This document shows positions 1 through 10,411 of a stretch of DNA of 64,000 nucleotides, in pieces. The translations under genes and the position numbers were made by a program. Under the pieces are notes generated by a model that saw nothing but the letters and a program-made list of their open reading frames with translations, ran no database searches and had not been told where the DNA came from. Source of the DNA: Xanthostigma xanthostigma (taxonomy: Eukaryota; Arthropoda; Insecta; Raphidioptera; Raphidiidae); the NCBI GenBank assembly GCA_963575645.1, contig OY754470.1, positions 4,782,501 through 4,846,500 on the forward strand, written 5' to 3'. Positions within the stretch are counted from its first letter, which is position 1. Every line of letters begins with the position of its first letter.

Positions 1-57
1 ATTTTATTAAAAACTAATGAGGAACTAATTAATTATTAATTAATTTTTATATTTTTC
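1..57. repeat. Fragment of an AT-rich palindromic element arm
   Basis: The stretch TTAATTATTAATTAATTTTT with flanking TATATTTTT matches the arms of the palindromic element at 63200-63766. It appears to be a cut-off piece of that family, placed next to a tRNA-like sequence. Confidence 0.4.
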
Positions 58-121
58 GAACCAGGTACCTCCCGAATGTTAAACCAGTGCTCTTGCAACT
101 ACGCTACAACCGCTCGGTCAC
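58..121 (-). repeat. tRNA-like SINE head, fragment
   Basis: On the minus strand the segment reads GACCGAGCGGTTGTAGCG followed by an internal-promoter-like GGTTCGAA (complement near 58-66). The order GAGCGGT, GTAGCGTAGT, AGAGCACT, then GGTTCGAA is the same as in the head of the SINE at 5410. The B box is degenerate and there is no acceptor pairing, so this is a SINE remnant, not a tRNA gene. Confidence 0.5.
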
Positions 122-162
122 GCACTAGATAAGTTATGAATCTAGTCTAGATAATAATACCT

Positions 163-313
163 ATATATGTCACCAGGATATTGTCAAATCCGTGATATTA
201 TAATTTTACTTAGTGAAATTATAATATCACGACTTTTTGTCAATCGTGATATTGTAATTTCACTAGTGAAATTACAATATCACGGATTTGACAAGATCCC
301 GGTGACATATATA
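163..313. repeat. 151-bp foldback (MITE-like hairpin)
   Basis: The outer ends TATATGTCACC (from 163) and GGTGACATATA (to about 311) are inverted. Inner blocks TCAAATCCGTGATATT and AATATCACGGATTTGA are also inverted, and further TGAAATTATAATATCACG-type repeats fill the centre. The whole segment can fold on itself. No target duplication is obvious and no second copy was found in the window. Confidence 0.6.
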
Positions 314-663
314 ACCCACTATTATATAACGGTGATAATGTTTTGATAAAACTTTATGACATCAAACTTGAAAAAAATACGTACAAAAATTACAAGAATT
401 AAATTATAAACTTGTATAGAATTTTTAAGTAGAAAAGACATGTCTTCTAACAAGTTGTAAAGTAGAACTATATGTAAAAACAGTTTTCTTGTTTAAATTG
501 TATAACAAGAAATACATAGCGTAAGAAACATTACAGTTATTATAATTAACAAGGGACTTTTATTGCATCTCGTTGCACACTTGGCAGCCTGTAGCGATTT
601 AAAACAAAAAGTCTGAACGTACTTCAGTTACAAGAATCTCAATTTTTTACAACTTTAAAAAAA

Positions 664-1250
664 GATTGGTTGTCTGTAAAGTCGGTTTACGGACGATAGT
701 TTTACGTGATAACGTATTCCGTAATACATAACCTAAATTTATATAATAATTATAATAATTCGAATCTATGATATTGCATCTTTCGCTTCAAATTTAGGTT
801 AATTTTATTTATTTAAATTACTCACCATATAATATAATTGTTTTTTTTAACTTTCTTTCTTTCGTATTTATTTTAAGTCTCAAAGATTAGCTGTCATAAT
901 ATTTATAAAACAATTGTTTCACTGTTTATAATATAAAATTCCAAAACCTACTTACAATATTTAAGTATTTTCATAGTCAAAAAATTGATTTTTATAATGA
1001 TAAAATTTGTAAGGAAACGATTTTTTCGAGAGATGAGACCTAGCTAAAACGATTTTTTGCCCCCCAAAATCCCTTTTCAGTAAATTTCATCCAAATCGTT
1101 AGGGCCGTTTTCGAGAAAAGCACGCACAGGGTCAGGCGGAACGTTACGCGTTACGAACGTTAGGAACGTTACACTTTTTCGTGCATGCAGCCGGTGTTTT
1201 ATCAATTTATAAGATTGGTGATTCATCAATTTATAAGACGTTATCACGTC
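664..1250 (+). repeat. TIR element family T1, copy 1 (longer copy)
   Basis: The left block (TTGGTTGTCTGTAAAGTCGG at 667 and on) is identical to that at 32791. The right block (CACTTTTTCGTGCATGCAGC ... GACGTTATCACGTC, to 1250) also matches the other copy. The sub-terminal ACGTGATAACGT and ACGTTATCACGT are inverted repeats. This copy has about 330 bp of extra interior and a duplicated CATCAATTTATAAGA-type block near the right end (about 1200-1238). It has no long ORF and is probably a non-autonomous DNA transposon of unassigned superfamily. Confidence 0.6.
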
Positions 1251-2103
1251 AAAAAAAGTATTTAATTGGTAAGACTGTTTTTGATTACCCTATTTTTAAA
1301 GAATTTTTGTTTTCATTATTTGATCGAAATCTACGAGTTTAACGTATTTTTATTGTGTTACAAATTGTCAGTACTTACGTGAAGTACTAGGTTTCGTATG
1401 AACTTTTTTTTTTAATCTGTTTGTATACCGAGAAGGCCTTGATACACTTGCATTGGAACAAAACAAAACTGTCTATAGTTGTAAACAGTTTGAGAATGAA
1501 GTTTGCGTGGTGCAAAATTAAGATTAATTACTAATTATCGTCTGTCACTTGTTTGTAAATTACTAAACGTTCAGAATGTTCAGATAAGTTAAAGTTGCTT
1601 TGTCAACTTTCCTATAACTGGTACACCAGTAAATTGAATAAACTGTCCTATGTTTCATGACAATAAATAATCAATTGAAAAGTTACAGGCTAATAACTTT
1701 CTAGACTGACATGCTGCTAACTTCGAACTGTTTTTTAGGTACATTCTCTTTTCTAAAAATGAGGGTCTTAACTAGCAAGTAATTGAATTAAAACAAAATC
1801 CTGCCAATTGGGCGACAACCATTTCAACATCAAAAATATTGATATATCTTTATTTATATAAAAATCTCGGGTCACGAACCTACTTTGCTTCCCAAAAAAA
1901 AGTATAAGTGTGTAAAAATTCATAATTCACATAGGCATTGCAAAAAAGAGACTGTGTGTTTTACACTACATACTACAGAAATAACACATATAATTAAATA
2001 GTAATAGTAATAATTCAAGATAGAACAAATATGCATTTAAATAAGATACAGTTGATAGCTGAATAGAAGCATAAGTATTTTCATTGATTTATACAACATT
2101 TAT

Positions 2104-2939
2104 GGTCGTATTCATAAAGAATCAATAACTAATTTAACAGGTAGATTGTACTAATAAACCAACTAATAGAGAGATTTAGTATTCACAAAAAACATATAGT
2201 GCTATTGGATGTTTAAATCGTCCAGTAATTTAATAAGTAGAAGACCCACCTATTAAACTATTTATTAGACGATTTAACAAGGACAGAAATGTATTCTATT
2301 TCATTTCTTTTTGGTTTTTGACAATTAATTCAATATGGCTGCTGTGTTATTGATCACATGTAAATTTGGTTATTAGGTATTATTCCAGATAATTACAAAG
2401 TTCGGATAATGTTTTTAGAGTTTCATTTTTTTTAGGATCAAATATTGTTTTGAACTAATATTTCAGACAATCTTTATTAAAATCATGAACAGCTTAACTT
2501 TTTGACAAGGAAAGAAATATATTCTATTCCATTTCTTTTCGGTTTTTAACAATTAATCCAATATGGCTGCGTTATTAATCACATCATAGAGGAATCTCTA
2601 CCCTCCATAGATCACATGTTAATTTGGTTAGTACGAAAGATTATCTGAAAAGTAGTCAGAAATCTTATTTATTATATAATATAATCAGATGTTAACAAAG
2701 ATTTGGTTATTGTTTTGTTTTCATCAGCGTGAAAAAGATAAGATATTTAGGGATATTTCATTTTACCTGATATCCACTGAACAACTTACAATTTATAATA
2801 AGGACACAAATCTTAACGAGTCAATAGTTATATATTTGACAATTCTGCTTCATGAATACCAACTTTCCTTATTGGTTCAATAACAGTTAACGATTCAATA
2901 ACTATTGTGAGATTTAACAAGTCTTTATGAATACGGCCC
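2104..2939. repeat. TIR element ending in GGCCGTATTCATAAAG, with internal direct repeats
   Basis: Left end GGTCGTATTCATAAAGA (2104-2120) is inverted relative to TCTTTATGAATACGGCC (2922-2938). Inside are two direct copies of a block of about 70 bp (around 2290-2350 and 2510-2575), each with AATATGGCTGC followed by ATCACAT. There is no coding potential beyond a short accidental ORF (2689-2883). It looks like a non-autonomous DNA element; the target duplication is unclear. Confidence 0.55.
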
Positions 2940-3796
2940 TCATTCTCATTATTTTTATGTTAAGTGAATAAAAGATGATTTGCAATTTGCTATTCCACGA
3001 AACCGAGTCAGCTAAGCGGATTTGTTATGATATTAATTATAAAGTACAGACGACTTAACTAATAACTAAGTCCGGCTTATGACAATTACTGCAGTCTGAA
3101 TTCGTATCAATTTCAAATCTAGAATTACTCTTTATACGTTTTATATACCACAGCGAGTTTGCCATCTTAAAAATATAAATTGTTCGTATCGTTTAAAATT
3201 GCCGCTTCGATGTTCTCGTCTTGCGTAATTATTGCAGTATCGTCAGCATACATCGCTATTGTTGAATTGTCGAGAGTAGATAGTACCTATGTCATGCGTA
3301 AATATGTTGGAACATTTTTTGCAAATGTTCACGAAACACCACTGCGTGAACTACTTGTATATAGGTATATCTGCTTTCAGCAGCGACTCTAGTTATAAAA
3401 ATTTCAAGTCCATAAACATAAGATTTGGCATTCTTGGATGATAAATAAAAGGCGCGTTGGCGGATAGTATCAGTGCCATCGGTGGTGTTATTGCACAATA
3501 CAGTGTCAGGTGTGTGATTCAGATCGATCGGATATTGCTTTGCAAAACGCTACAATACACCACTGGACAAATTTACTTACGGTTCTTCAAAATATACAAT
3601 TTTAAAAATCGGACACTTTTTTTAAACCAGTTTAAAAAAGGAGAATGTTGTCACTCGTATTTTTTTTTCTTTGGAATGAAGTTCATTATTGGACGTTACA
3701 GAAATGGAGAATGGAGAGGCGAAAAAAAGTGGAAGATTTCAACCGTCACTACACTTTTTGTTTTTTGTGTGTATGTTTGGAGATATCTCCTCCAGG

Positions 3797-4093
3797 GAGC
3801 GTATTCTCAGCTTTCTTTCGTTGTAATAGCGAATTTATTATATTGCTAGCACTCGTTATTATTAGTCGGAGGAGGGGGTTTTCAATGCACTTCTACGCAA
3901 TCCACGAGTTTTTATTAAATATATAGGTTTTATATCATTTTCTTGCATCTAGTTGTAATGACTAGATGCAAAGAAATTATAGAGGTTATATATTTAACAA
4001 AAACACGTAGTTTTGCGCACCAACTAATAATAACGAGTGCTAGCAATATAACGAATTCGCTATTATAACGAAAAAAAGATGAGAATACGGTTC
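3797..4093. repeat. About 290-bp foldback
   Basis: Left arm GTATTCTCAGC...GCTAGCACTCGTTATTATTAGT and right arm ACTAATAATAACGAGTGC...GAGAATAC are inverted. The inner GCATCTAGT / ACTAGATGC closes the hairpin near 3950. The arms have diverged by small indels. The short ORFs at 3457-3926 overlap its left arm and are not credible genes. Confidence 0.65.
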
Positions 4094-4583
4094 CACAGCT
4101 GTGAAACGATTTTAATGATTCTCATTTTATTTATAAGTAAACTTAAGTCACTATTAATTAAAGCTTATTTATTTATTTATAAAGTGATGTATTTTTAAAG
4201 TGATTAACGACTTTGCCGATCTAAATCTAGAAGGGTACCTCTTCAATCAACATAGATTTTTAAGCATTAACCTGTGAATGCTAAAAGAGCTACTTTTGTG
4301 GATTATATTATACATATTATCTATGGTAGCAATCTAATGATAATGTTTTAACCACGCATTTGATCAGTATCGAATAAAAGCACACAGAAAGTTCTCAAAT
4401 TTGGTTAAATTAAATTCTCAAATAAATATTTTAATTTTGACAATTTTATAAAAATCGAATAATTTTTTTAATTAATTTTTTTATAATAAGATATGTTCAA
4501 AATAATTGTATTAACTTATAATAATTATGATCATGTAACATGTATACTGTTTAGAACAATTTACCACTACTTGACCAGCTTGA

Positions 4584-4622
4584 GGCCCTGAAGATGAAAA
4601 TAAATTTTTCGAAACGTTGGCC
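4584..4622 (+). ncRNA. Hammerhead-ribozyme-like motif (a), in a palindromic repeat
   Basis: The order is GGCC (4584-4587), CTGAAGA (4588-4594), one unpaired T, GAAAA (4596-4600) pairing with TTTTC (4606-4610), GAAACGTT (4611-4618), then GGCC (4619-4622). The flanking GGCC boxes can form stem I, and ACGT is self-complementary, as a dimeric stem III would need. The surrounding repeat (about 4545-4680) shares TGAGGCCCTGA and CCTCAACCAAA with the copy at 25529. The extra T after CTGAAGA departs from a textbook hammerhead. Activity is not shown. Confidence 0.45.
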
Positions 4623-4999
4623 ACTAGCGAAACACTGGTAAAGCTTATTTTATGATCCTCAACCAAACCTTCCTTCATCTTAATATTATCTATTAATTTA
4701 ATGTGACTGTAAAGAAATAAAAATAAATCTGGGACCTTGCTTATCTATTCTAACAAAATAGTTCTCTGTCAAGGTCATAGGGGCCCCATTATCCTAAAGT
4801 GCCCAGGGCCTCCAATAGTTTAAAGACGGCCTGACCGCAGTGAGTTCGAATATTCTTAAGCACTTATTAAATCTAATTAGATCACTTTTTTTCTTCAGTG
4901 CTTATTAAATTTTAAATATTTAAAAGTTATTACTGCAGAGCACCTTTTCTAAACTTATGATAATTCTGTTTTGCTTTAGTAGCGAGTGAAACTATAAAA

Positions 5000-5398
5000 T
5001 TCATAAGCATAAATAAGTGATGTAGTTCATGACGTATGCATTTTCCATCGGCGCATAAGTAAATTGTCTAGTCCAGAGCTGTACTCAGTGTCTAGTAAAG
5101 GCACGCACACCATATAAGTAGATCATCTGCCCGCTTAGGTGCCATTTCTTATGTTTTATTGCCCTGTCGAGGCAGGTTGCGGCATTGCGTCTGTGGTTTG
5201 GGGGTTACAGTTTTCCGCAACTTGTCTCGTTTCAATACAAGTCAGTTCCTATACACGCGTCTCACTCGGTTATATTGTGTTACAATGGAGACAAATGTTT
5301 GTGCAGTTCGCACGCACGCCGCCTGCCGCGCTGCTGCGCTCAAGTTATGTGTTTTCTATATCAGTTGTAACAAAACTCAAATGCCAAGTGTCATGATT
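5000..5398. other. GC-richer stretch with several overlapping short ORFs, no recognisable product
   Basis: Three forward frames are open together between about 5139 and 5422. That points to base composition rather than selection on one protein. None of the three translations resembles a family I know. A SINE begins immediately after it. Best treated as unannotated. Confidence 0.3.
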
Positions 5399-5409
5399 TC
5401 TCAAAAAAT

Positions 5410-5934
5410 CGAGCGGTGGTAGCGTAGTGCTGAGAGCACTAGACTCGCATTCTGGAGGTGCCGGGTTCGAATCCCGGCAGGGGCAGATGTGGCCAAGACT
5501 TTTTCTTGCGCCTCTCGCCGAGAAATGGTAATTCCTGTACCGGCCATCTTGTTGAGGTTTCCCTCAATAATTCCAGATAAATATCGAGATGGTTTCTTAT
5601 TCAAGGCCATGGCCGGTTACCTGTCAAACTCCTTTGCTCAAAATTTGCCTACCTTAGGCTTATGTCCTAAAATTCTTTCATTCTCCCATTGCTATTAATT
5701 AGGTGGAAGTTAAAAAATGTAGAAAATAACGGGAAGTGTGGTAGATGGAAAATAGTAATAGTGCGAATGGCGTCTGTTATGATAAATATAAAGTCAAGAA
5801 ACGAGCGTTAACGAGTTATTAGGTGGAAGTTAAAAAATGTAAAAAGTAACGGGAACTGTGGTAGATGAAAAATAGTAATAGTGCGAATGGCGTCTGTTAT
5901 GATATAAAGTCGAGAAACGGGCGTTAACGAGTTA
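5410..5934 (+). repeat. tRNA-derived SINE family A, copy 1, with duplicated 3' domain
   Basis: The head GAGCGGTGGTAGCGTAGTGC carries an A-box-like segment, and GGTTCGAATCC (5464-5474) is a perfect B box. A non-tRNA body follows. The last domain is present twice in tandem, beginning at 5701 and again at 5821 (120-bp offset; both start AGGTGGAAGTTAAAAAATGT). The copy is flanked by TCTCAAAAAAT (5399-5409) and TCTCAAAAAT (5935-5944), a target-site duplication. It was mobilised by an unknown LINE. Anticodon identity cannot be read with confidence. Confidence 0.85.
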
Positions 5935-6395
5935 TCTCAAAAATGAATTCGCAATGAGTGATATTTAAAATCATTTATTTCTATGATTATAATCCGATTT
6001 TAATGGATATAGTTCTATATTTTTTTCAACTACATAAAAATCCCGTATTGTCTTTGAACCTATTTATGTTTCAAGTGAGGCGACATCGAATGACAATATT
6101 CGACCTTAACAAAATATTGAAGTTAAAGGCTTGCAAAAAGAGACAAGCCCTTGAGTTACATAACGTATCATATGGAATGATCTTAACTTTAATCTTGCAC
6201 CTGTTATTGTGAAACAACTGTATAACATGTATTTGTAATTGTGTACTTGTATTCCGACCAACGACACTTATGAAACAGCAATACTCGCTTAATGTAAGCT
6301 TTCCACGGCTCATTTGTGATTTCCTGTAAATTCTGACATTGGTTTCAAATTGATATCTCAAGTTATTGCAGAGAGAGAGAGAGAAAGAAGGAAAT

Positions 6396-7018
6396 TGTAA
6401 CATTACCAATCAGCCCCGGGCGGCAGTTTTAGAGGGCGCCAAAATCACATCTAATCTGTCCTTTTTCCGATTTACTCTATCTGCTTGTTTTCTGACGATT
6501 TTCCTTTCACGAAAAATACCAACCATTATATATTTATGAGTTTTTAACACAATAAACTAATAGTTCTAAATAATAAAATAAAATACTAAGTAACAGAGAA
6601 TATAGAGTCACTAAATTATGTACACAAAATATTTACAACACAGGAACACAACACAAAGTTTATCAGCACACTTGTATAAGTCATTTATGTAAAACCAGAT
6701 TTTATATAATTGCACTCACTAAAGTTTATTTATTTTCACAGTATAACTGAATAATTTATGTCGTAATACCAAAGCACTGTATCAACACATGAACAGCATG
6801 TAACGAATAACTGACTCTCCGATTCAACCACTCCGCTCGCATTTTATAGCTTCGTCCCACGCTTCTAGAAGTTCCGAGATTCCTTCCTTTACATGTATTG
6901 GTTTTGTCCAAGCTGTTGCAAGAAAGGTCGAGTCTTTACCTGATTTCAATTGTTATTGTTATCGTTACTAGAAGATTCCTACAGAATCCATAGTCGTCCC
7001 AACAAGGGGCACGCAACA
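6396..7018 (-). mobile_element. Possible solo LTR, fossil (BEL/Pao-like ends)
   Basis: The segment is bounded by TGTAACATT on the left and GCACGCAACA on the right, so on the minus strand it runs TGTTGCG...TTACA. A TATAAAA-like box (about 6844-6850 on the minus strand) followed by a TCAGT initiator-like motif would mark the U3/R border. No matching target duplication was seen. A related stretch of about 200 bp lies at 29090-29320. Family and age are uncertain; it is clearly old. It could also be another promoter-bearing repeat. Confidence 0.35.
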
Positions 7019-7788
7019 ATAGCTTATTAAATCTCTGTGATATCATATTCAGCTACAATACAATAAACACATGCCCTTAAATCAGGTAGGGAACATTCAG
7101 CAAAATAGTGGATGCATTCAATTACTTGTGTATATGCTTTGTCCCTCTCCAGTGTATCTCTGAGTGCAGATATATCAAACTCAAGTGCAAATACAATGCA
7201 AGCAACTACTTCACACCAGTTACTAGATGTCGGGACTCGGGAATCATATATGACTTAATTAAATGTGTACTTATTGTATACTCTTATGTGTCTACATTGA
7301 ATCTTGTATCTCTCTCCAAAGTACACTCTTGTGAGAATATATTATTATAATTACTGTATAATATTTCATATACTAATTAGTAGGAAGCTATTTATAATTA
7401 GATTACTTCCCTTGTGGCTTTGTTCAACTCTGCGAGATGTACTGGAGTCGGGTCTTATTCACGGGGATATTATAAATAATTTTTTTATTAACATGTCAAA
7501 ACCGTTACTAAATGATTTCTGATAGTAATTAAAGATTTTAGAAAAGTACAGTAGACACAGGGTGTTGAAGATACCCGAAACCGCAGATGTAGAATAATCA
7601 CTTGTAAGCCCCACTTATATAGCACAATTGAAACAGGAATATTCGAAAAAAACATTAACCAAATCAAATTTAAAGTATGTACATAATAATTACGTAGGTA
7701 CTGAGAAAAGAGGCTAATGTAAATAAAAATATTATTAAAATCTTGACATTTTAATTCTTATATTATAGGAGGAATAGTCCTCAATTTA

Positions 7789-7905
7789 TTAATAAATAAA
7801 ATTACCGATCAATTTTTCAGACAAATACCTAATTTGTCTTAAAAATTGGTCGATAATTTTATTTATTGAAAAGTTCTAATCAGACGTTAATCAAAGATTT
7901 GAGTC
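7789..7905. repeat. Short palindrome plus tail of the 46.3/63.4-kb family
   Basis: AATAAAATTACCGATCAATT and AATTGGTCGATAATTTTATT are inverted around AATTTGTCTTAA. The right side continues with AATCAGACGTTAATCAAAGA, also found at 46708 and 63783. It represents only the terminal parts of the palindromic family seen complete at the right end of the window. Confidence 0.6.
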
Positions 7906-7940
7906 TTCAATTTAATTAGATCACCCCATTTTTTTTTTAA

Positions 7941-8040
7941 ATAAGAAAGTAATAAATACAAAAATAATTGTAAATATGTAATAATCAAATCAATATTAGA
8001 TTAGCAGGAAAGCGGGCAAAATCAAAACGCAACAATATAT
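7941..8040 (+). repeat. Dispersed repeat, copy with empty SINE site
   Basis: AAGAAAGTAATAAATACAAA...TAATTGTAA...TATGTAATAATCAAATC...GGGCAAAATCAAAACGC matches the sequence on both sides of the SINE at 8584-8980. This copy has a single TAATTGTAA (7965-7973) where the other has two flanking copies, so it represents the pre-insertion state of a paralogue. Confidence 0.75.
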
Positions 8041-8064
8041 AAAAACTGAATTAAAATTTTAATG

Positions 8065-8445
8065 CGGTTTTCTTCATACCCCGATCGAAAGTGCCTACTT
8101 TCGGCAGCAATTGTAAGGCAGAAAGTCTAACATTTATTCGTTGGTGGAGTTACACGCACCAATTCGGGAAGTTCGTACGTTCGTGCGGTAATAATGCAAA
8201 AACAACCAATCAACTGTTGTTTAGATGTCGTTTCCATAGCAACCCTATGACATTTTAGCTAATAGTCGCGAACGCAGCTGTTATTCTTGTTTTTACTTAT
8301 AACCTCAAAGCTTCTTGCTTGGAATTTATCTGCAGTTTTGATGTAATTAATACGTAACTAATTAATTAATGTATTTAATAAGCATGCTTACGACCGAGGT
8401 AGGAAAAAAATAGTAGGATACAACACACTGACCGAAAGTGTGATA
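8065..8445 (+). repeat. Dispersed repeat family D1, copy 1
   Basis: About 350 bp match the stretch at 50760-51118 in the same orientation. Landmarks are GATCGAAA, TACGTACGTTC-like, GTCGTTTCCATAGCAACCCT, GAACGCAGCTGTTATTC and the end CTTACGACCGAGGT. The ends (ACCCCGATCG and CGACCGAGGT) form a short imperfect inverted repeat, suggesting a non-autonomous DNA transposon. Confidence 0.65.
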
Positions 8446-8546
8446 TACTATTTTTAAATAAAATATATTTATTACCACAGTAAAAAATTATACAATTTAT
8501 TTTTTTTAATCCCAGACTAGTGGCTTAGGTATAACAACACATTTTT

Positions 8547-9050
8547 TTATGAAGAAAGTTATAAATACAAAAGTAATTGTAATAATAATAATAATAATAA
8601 TGCGTTTAACGTCCGTTTCTCGACTTTATGTCATAACAGACGCCATTCGCACCATTACTATTTTTTTTTCTACCATACTTCCCGTTATTTTCTACAATTT
8701 TTAAACTTCAACTTAATTAATAGCAATGGGCGAATGAAGGAATTTTTAGGAAATTGAGTATAAGATAGGCAAATATTGAGCATAGGAGTTTCACAAATAA
8801 TCGGTCATGGCCATGAATAAAGAACCATACCGATATATTGTTGAGGGAAACCATGAACAACCTCAACAAGATGGCCGGTACAGGAATTACCGTTTCTCGG
8901 CGAGAGGCAGCGGGAAAAAGTCCCAGCTACATCTGCCCCCGCTGGGATTCGAACCCGGTACCACCCGAATGCGAGTGAAATAATTGTAATTATGTAATGG
9001 TTAAATCAATATTAGCAGAAATGTGGGCAAAATCAAAACACAACAATATC
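8547..9050 (+). repeat. Second copy of the 7941 repeat, interrupted by a SINE
   Basis: Left part 8547-8583 and right part 8991-9050 together align with 7941-8040. The insertion between them is flanked by TAATTGTAAT at 8574-8583 and 8981-8990. Confidence 0.75.
8584..8980 (-). repeat. tRNA-derived SINE family A, copy 2 (5'-truncated)
   Basis: On the minus strand it starts within the head (CACTCGCATTC), keeps a perfect B box (complement at 8945-8955), and continues with the same body as 5410-5934 (GGCCATCTTGTTGAGG, then a shared 3' domain). The A box is missing, and the 3' end is a (TTA)n tail (8583-8600 on the plus strand). The 10-bp duplication TAATTGTAAT flanks it. Only one copy of the 3' domain is present, unlike copy 1. 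Confidence 0.85.
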
Positions 9051-9164
9051 GATTCAGCTACGTTTTTTCTTTTATTTTTTAATGTTAGAACTTCTTCTTT
9101 AATTATAAATGAAAGTTGATTGTGATTGGCAGCATTAATTAACGTCTTTTTGTTTGATCCCCAG

Positions 9165-9359
9165 GAACGTTTGTAATTCTATGGCGACGCGGCAGTGCCG
9201 TACTGACAGCGGGAGACCTGATGGTAACACGTGACGAGCGTGTCCAACTTGTCGACGGCCATAACCTGCAGGTCAGCGAGGTCGGACCCCAGGATGCAGG
9301 AGATTATGTCTGTCAGATTGGCGATCGGGACAATCAGATACACACCGTTGAGATTATGG
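9165..9359 (+). CDS. Internal exon: Ig V-set domain of a lachesin/klingon/CG7166-like (IgLON-type) cell-adhesion protein
   Basis: The exon follows a pyrimidine-rich AG acceptor (CCAG at 9161-9164) and ends at a GTGAGT donor starting at 9360. Its 195 bp read through without a stop in one frame. It starts with the last two bases of a codon and ends with the first base of the next, so it is a phase 1-1 exon, as is usual for Ig domains. Visible features, in order: the core tryptophan in LWRRG, the AVLTAG segment, a VTRDERVQL strand, a NLQV strand, and the PQDAGDYVCQI block with the conserved Asp-Tyr-Cys, then HTVEIM. This is the C-C' to G part of a V-set domain; the first Ig cysteine must lie in an upstream exon. 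Known relatives are secreted or membrane-anchored neuronal adhesion proteins with three Ig domains. No other exon of the gene was found here. The family call is from memory; the exact orthologue is not determined. Confidence 0.9.
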
Positions 9360-9589
9360 GTGAGTAATCAATTATTTTGTTTTCTTCATTTACATTTCGG
9401 TGCAAATTGTATGCCTTTTTCGAATTACTATATTGGGAATCTTTGTCATCACTTGCGACATTTGTTTTATCGTTGAAATAAGCTTCGTCGAAGCATTGGA
9501 TCCGATTTCGGTCGAAATTGAACGACATCGGGAGAAAAACTTCTTCAGGGTAAACCGGGTCGCTGACAACCTGCGTACCTACTCCACTA

Positions 9590-9847
9590 CCAAAATCCTC
9601 TATGTATCGAAATAATGTAAATTTTAATTTAGTGGACATTTTTAATAAACTTCCTAGTGAAATTAAAGACCTGCCTCTATCACCTTTTAAAAGACAATTG
9701 AAAAAATATTTAATAGAAAAATGTCTTTATTGTATTGACGAGTTGTAATTTTATCTGTATTTTAATTATTATATAAAAGTAATGTATATTGACATATTTC
9801 ACAGCTTTTATGCTATTCTCGAAATAAATCTATCTATCTATCTATCT
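9590..9847 (+). repeat. 3' end of a CR1/jockey-like LINE
   Basis: A frame ending at about 9748 reads ...VDIFNKLPSEIKDLPLSPF then KRQLKKYLIEKCLYCIDEL and a stop. This is the typical C-terminal tail of reverse-transcriptase ORF2 in CR1/jockey-type non-LTR elements. A short 3' UTR follows, with GAAATAAATC and a (TCTA)n microsatellite tail (9829-9848), as such elements often have. The 5' border is unclear; it lies within the intron just downstream of the Ig exon. Everything upstream in the element is missing or unrecognisable. Confidence 0.75.
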
Positions 9848-9894
9848 ATTAAATATTTTGCGAGATCAGTATACATGTAACAACCAGGCCACCT

Positions 9895-10340
9895 CCATTT
9901 TTAAGTTGATTTTTTCTTTTTTAACAGCGTGTAGAAATCAAATAGGCGAACAAATATTTCAAGTTACTTTTTTATCAAACCTTAAAAGTGATAGAGAAAC
10001 GGGTCTGGGCGTTATGTTATGTCACTATGGAAATATGTTATGTCATTATCAAGTATTCACAGAAATTTAAGTTGTTCCCGTTTTGTTGGATGCGTGCGTC
10101 TGTACATGCTCGTAGTAGCGGTAAGGGCCTTCCGTGAATTATTTGGGATGCATTTCCGATTCGTGCTATATCATTTCTTTGCGTGTATTAACCGGGCTTT
10201 TGAATTAGTTGATTAAAATTTAATTTAACTTTGAACGGCTGTTTCCCTATTTTTTTTTTGTGTTTTGATAAAAAAATTATGTAAAATATTTGTTCGTCTA
10301 CTAGATTTCTACACGCTGTTAAAAAATAATAATCAACTGA
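9895..10340. repeat. About 440-bp TIR element ending in AACAGCGTGTAGAAATC
   Basis: TTTTTTAACAGCGTGTAGAA and AGGCGAACAAATATTT (9915-9960) are repeated inverted at about 10275-10330 (AAATATTTGTTCGTCTA, TTTCTACACGCTGTTAAAAA). The interior holds only two short accidental ORFs. It appears to be a non-autonomous DNA element, superfamily unknown. Confidence 0.65.
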
Positions 10341-10411
10341 AAAATCAGTCTGTATATAGAGCATATATTTGCAGCGAACGCGCTTAAACCTTGACGTCGT
10401 GAATCGGTGAT

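Noticed and set aside
5139-5422. Three overlapping forward ORFs of 61-87 codons
   Set aside because: Openness in three frames at once reflects local composition; no splice sites or domain were seen.
9231-9476. 81-codon plus-strand ORF overlapping the Ig exon
   Set aside because: It is in a different frame from the Ig-domain frame and reads through the splice donor.
9334-9639. 101-codon minus-strand ORF
   Set aside because: It is antisense to the end of the Ig exon, its donor site and a LINE 3' end; all real signals here are on the plus strand.
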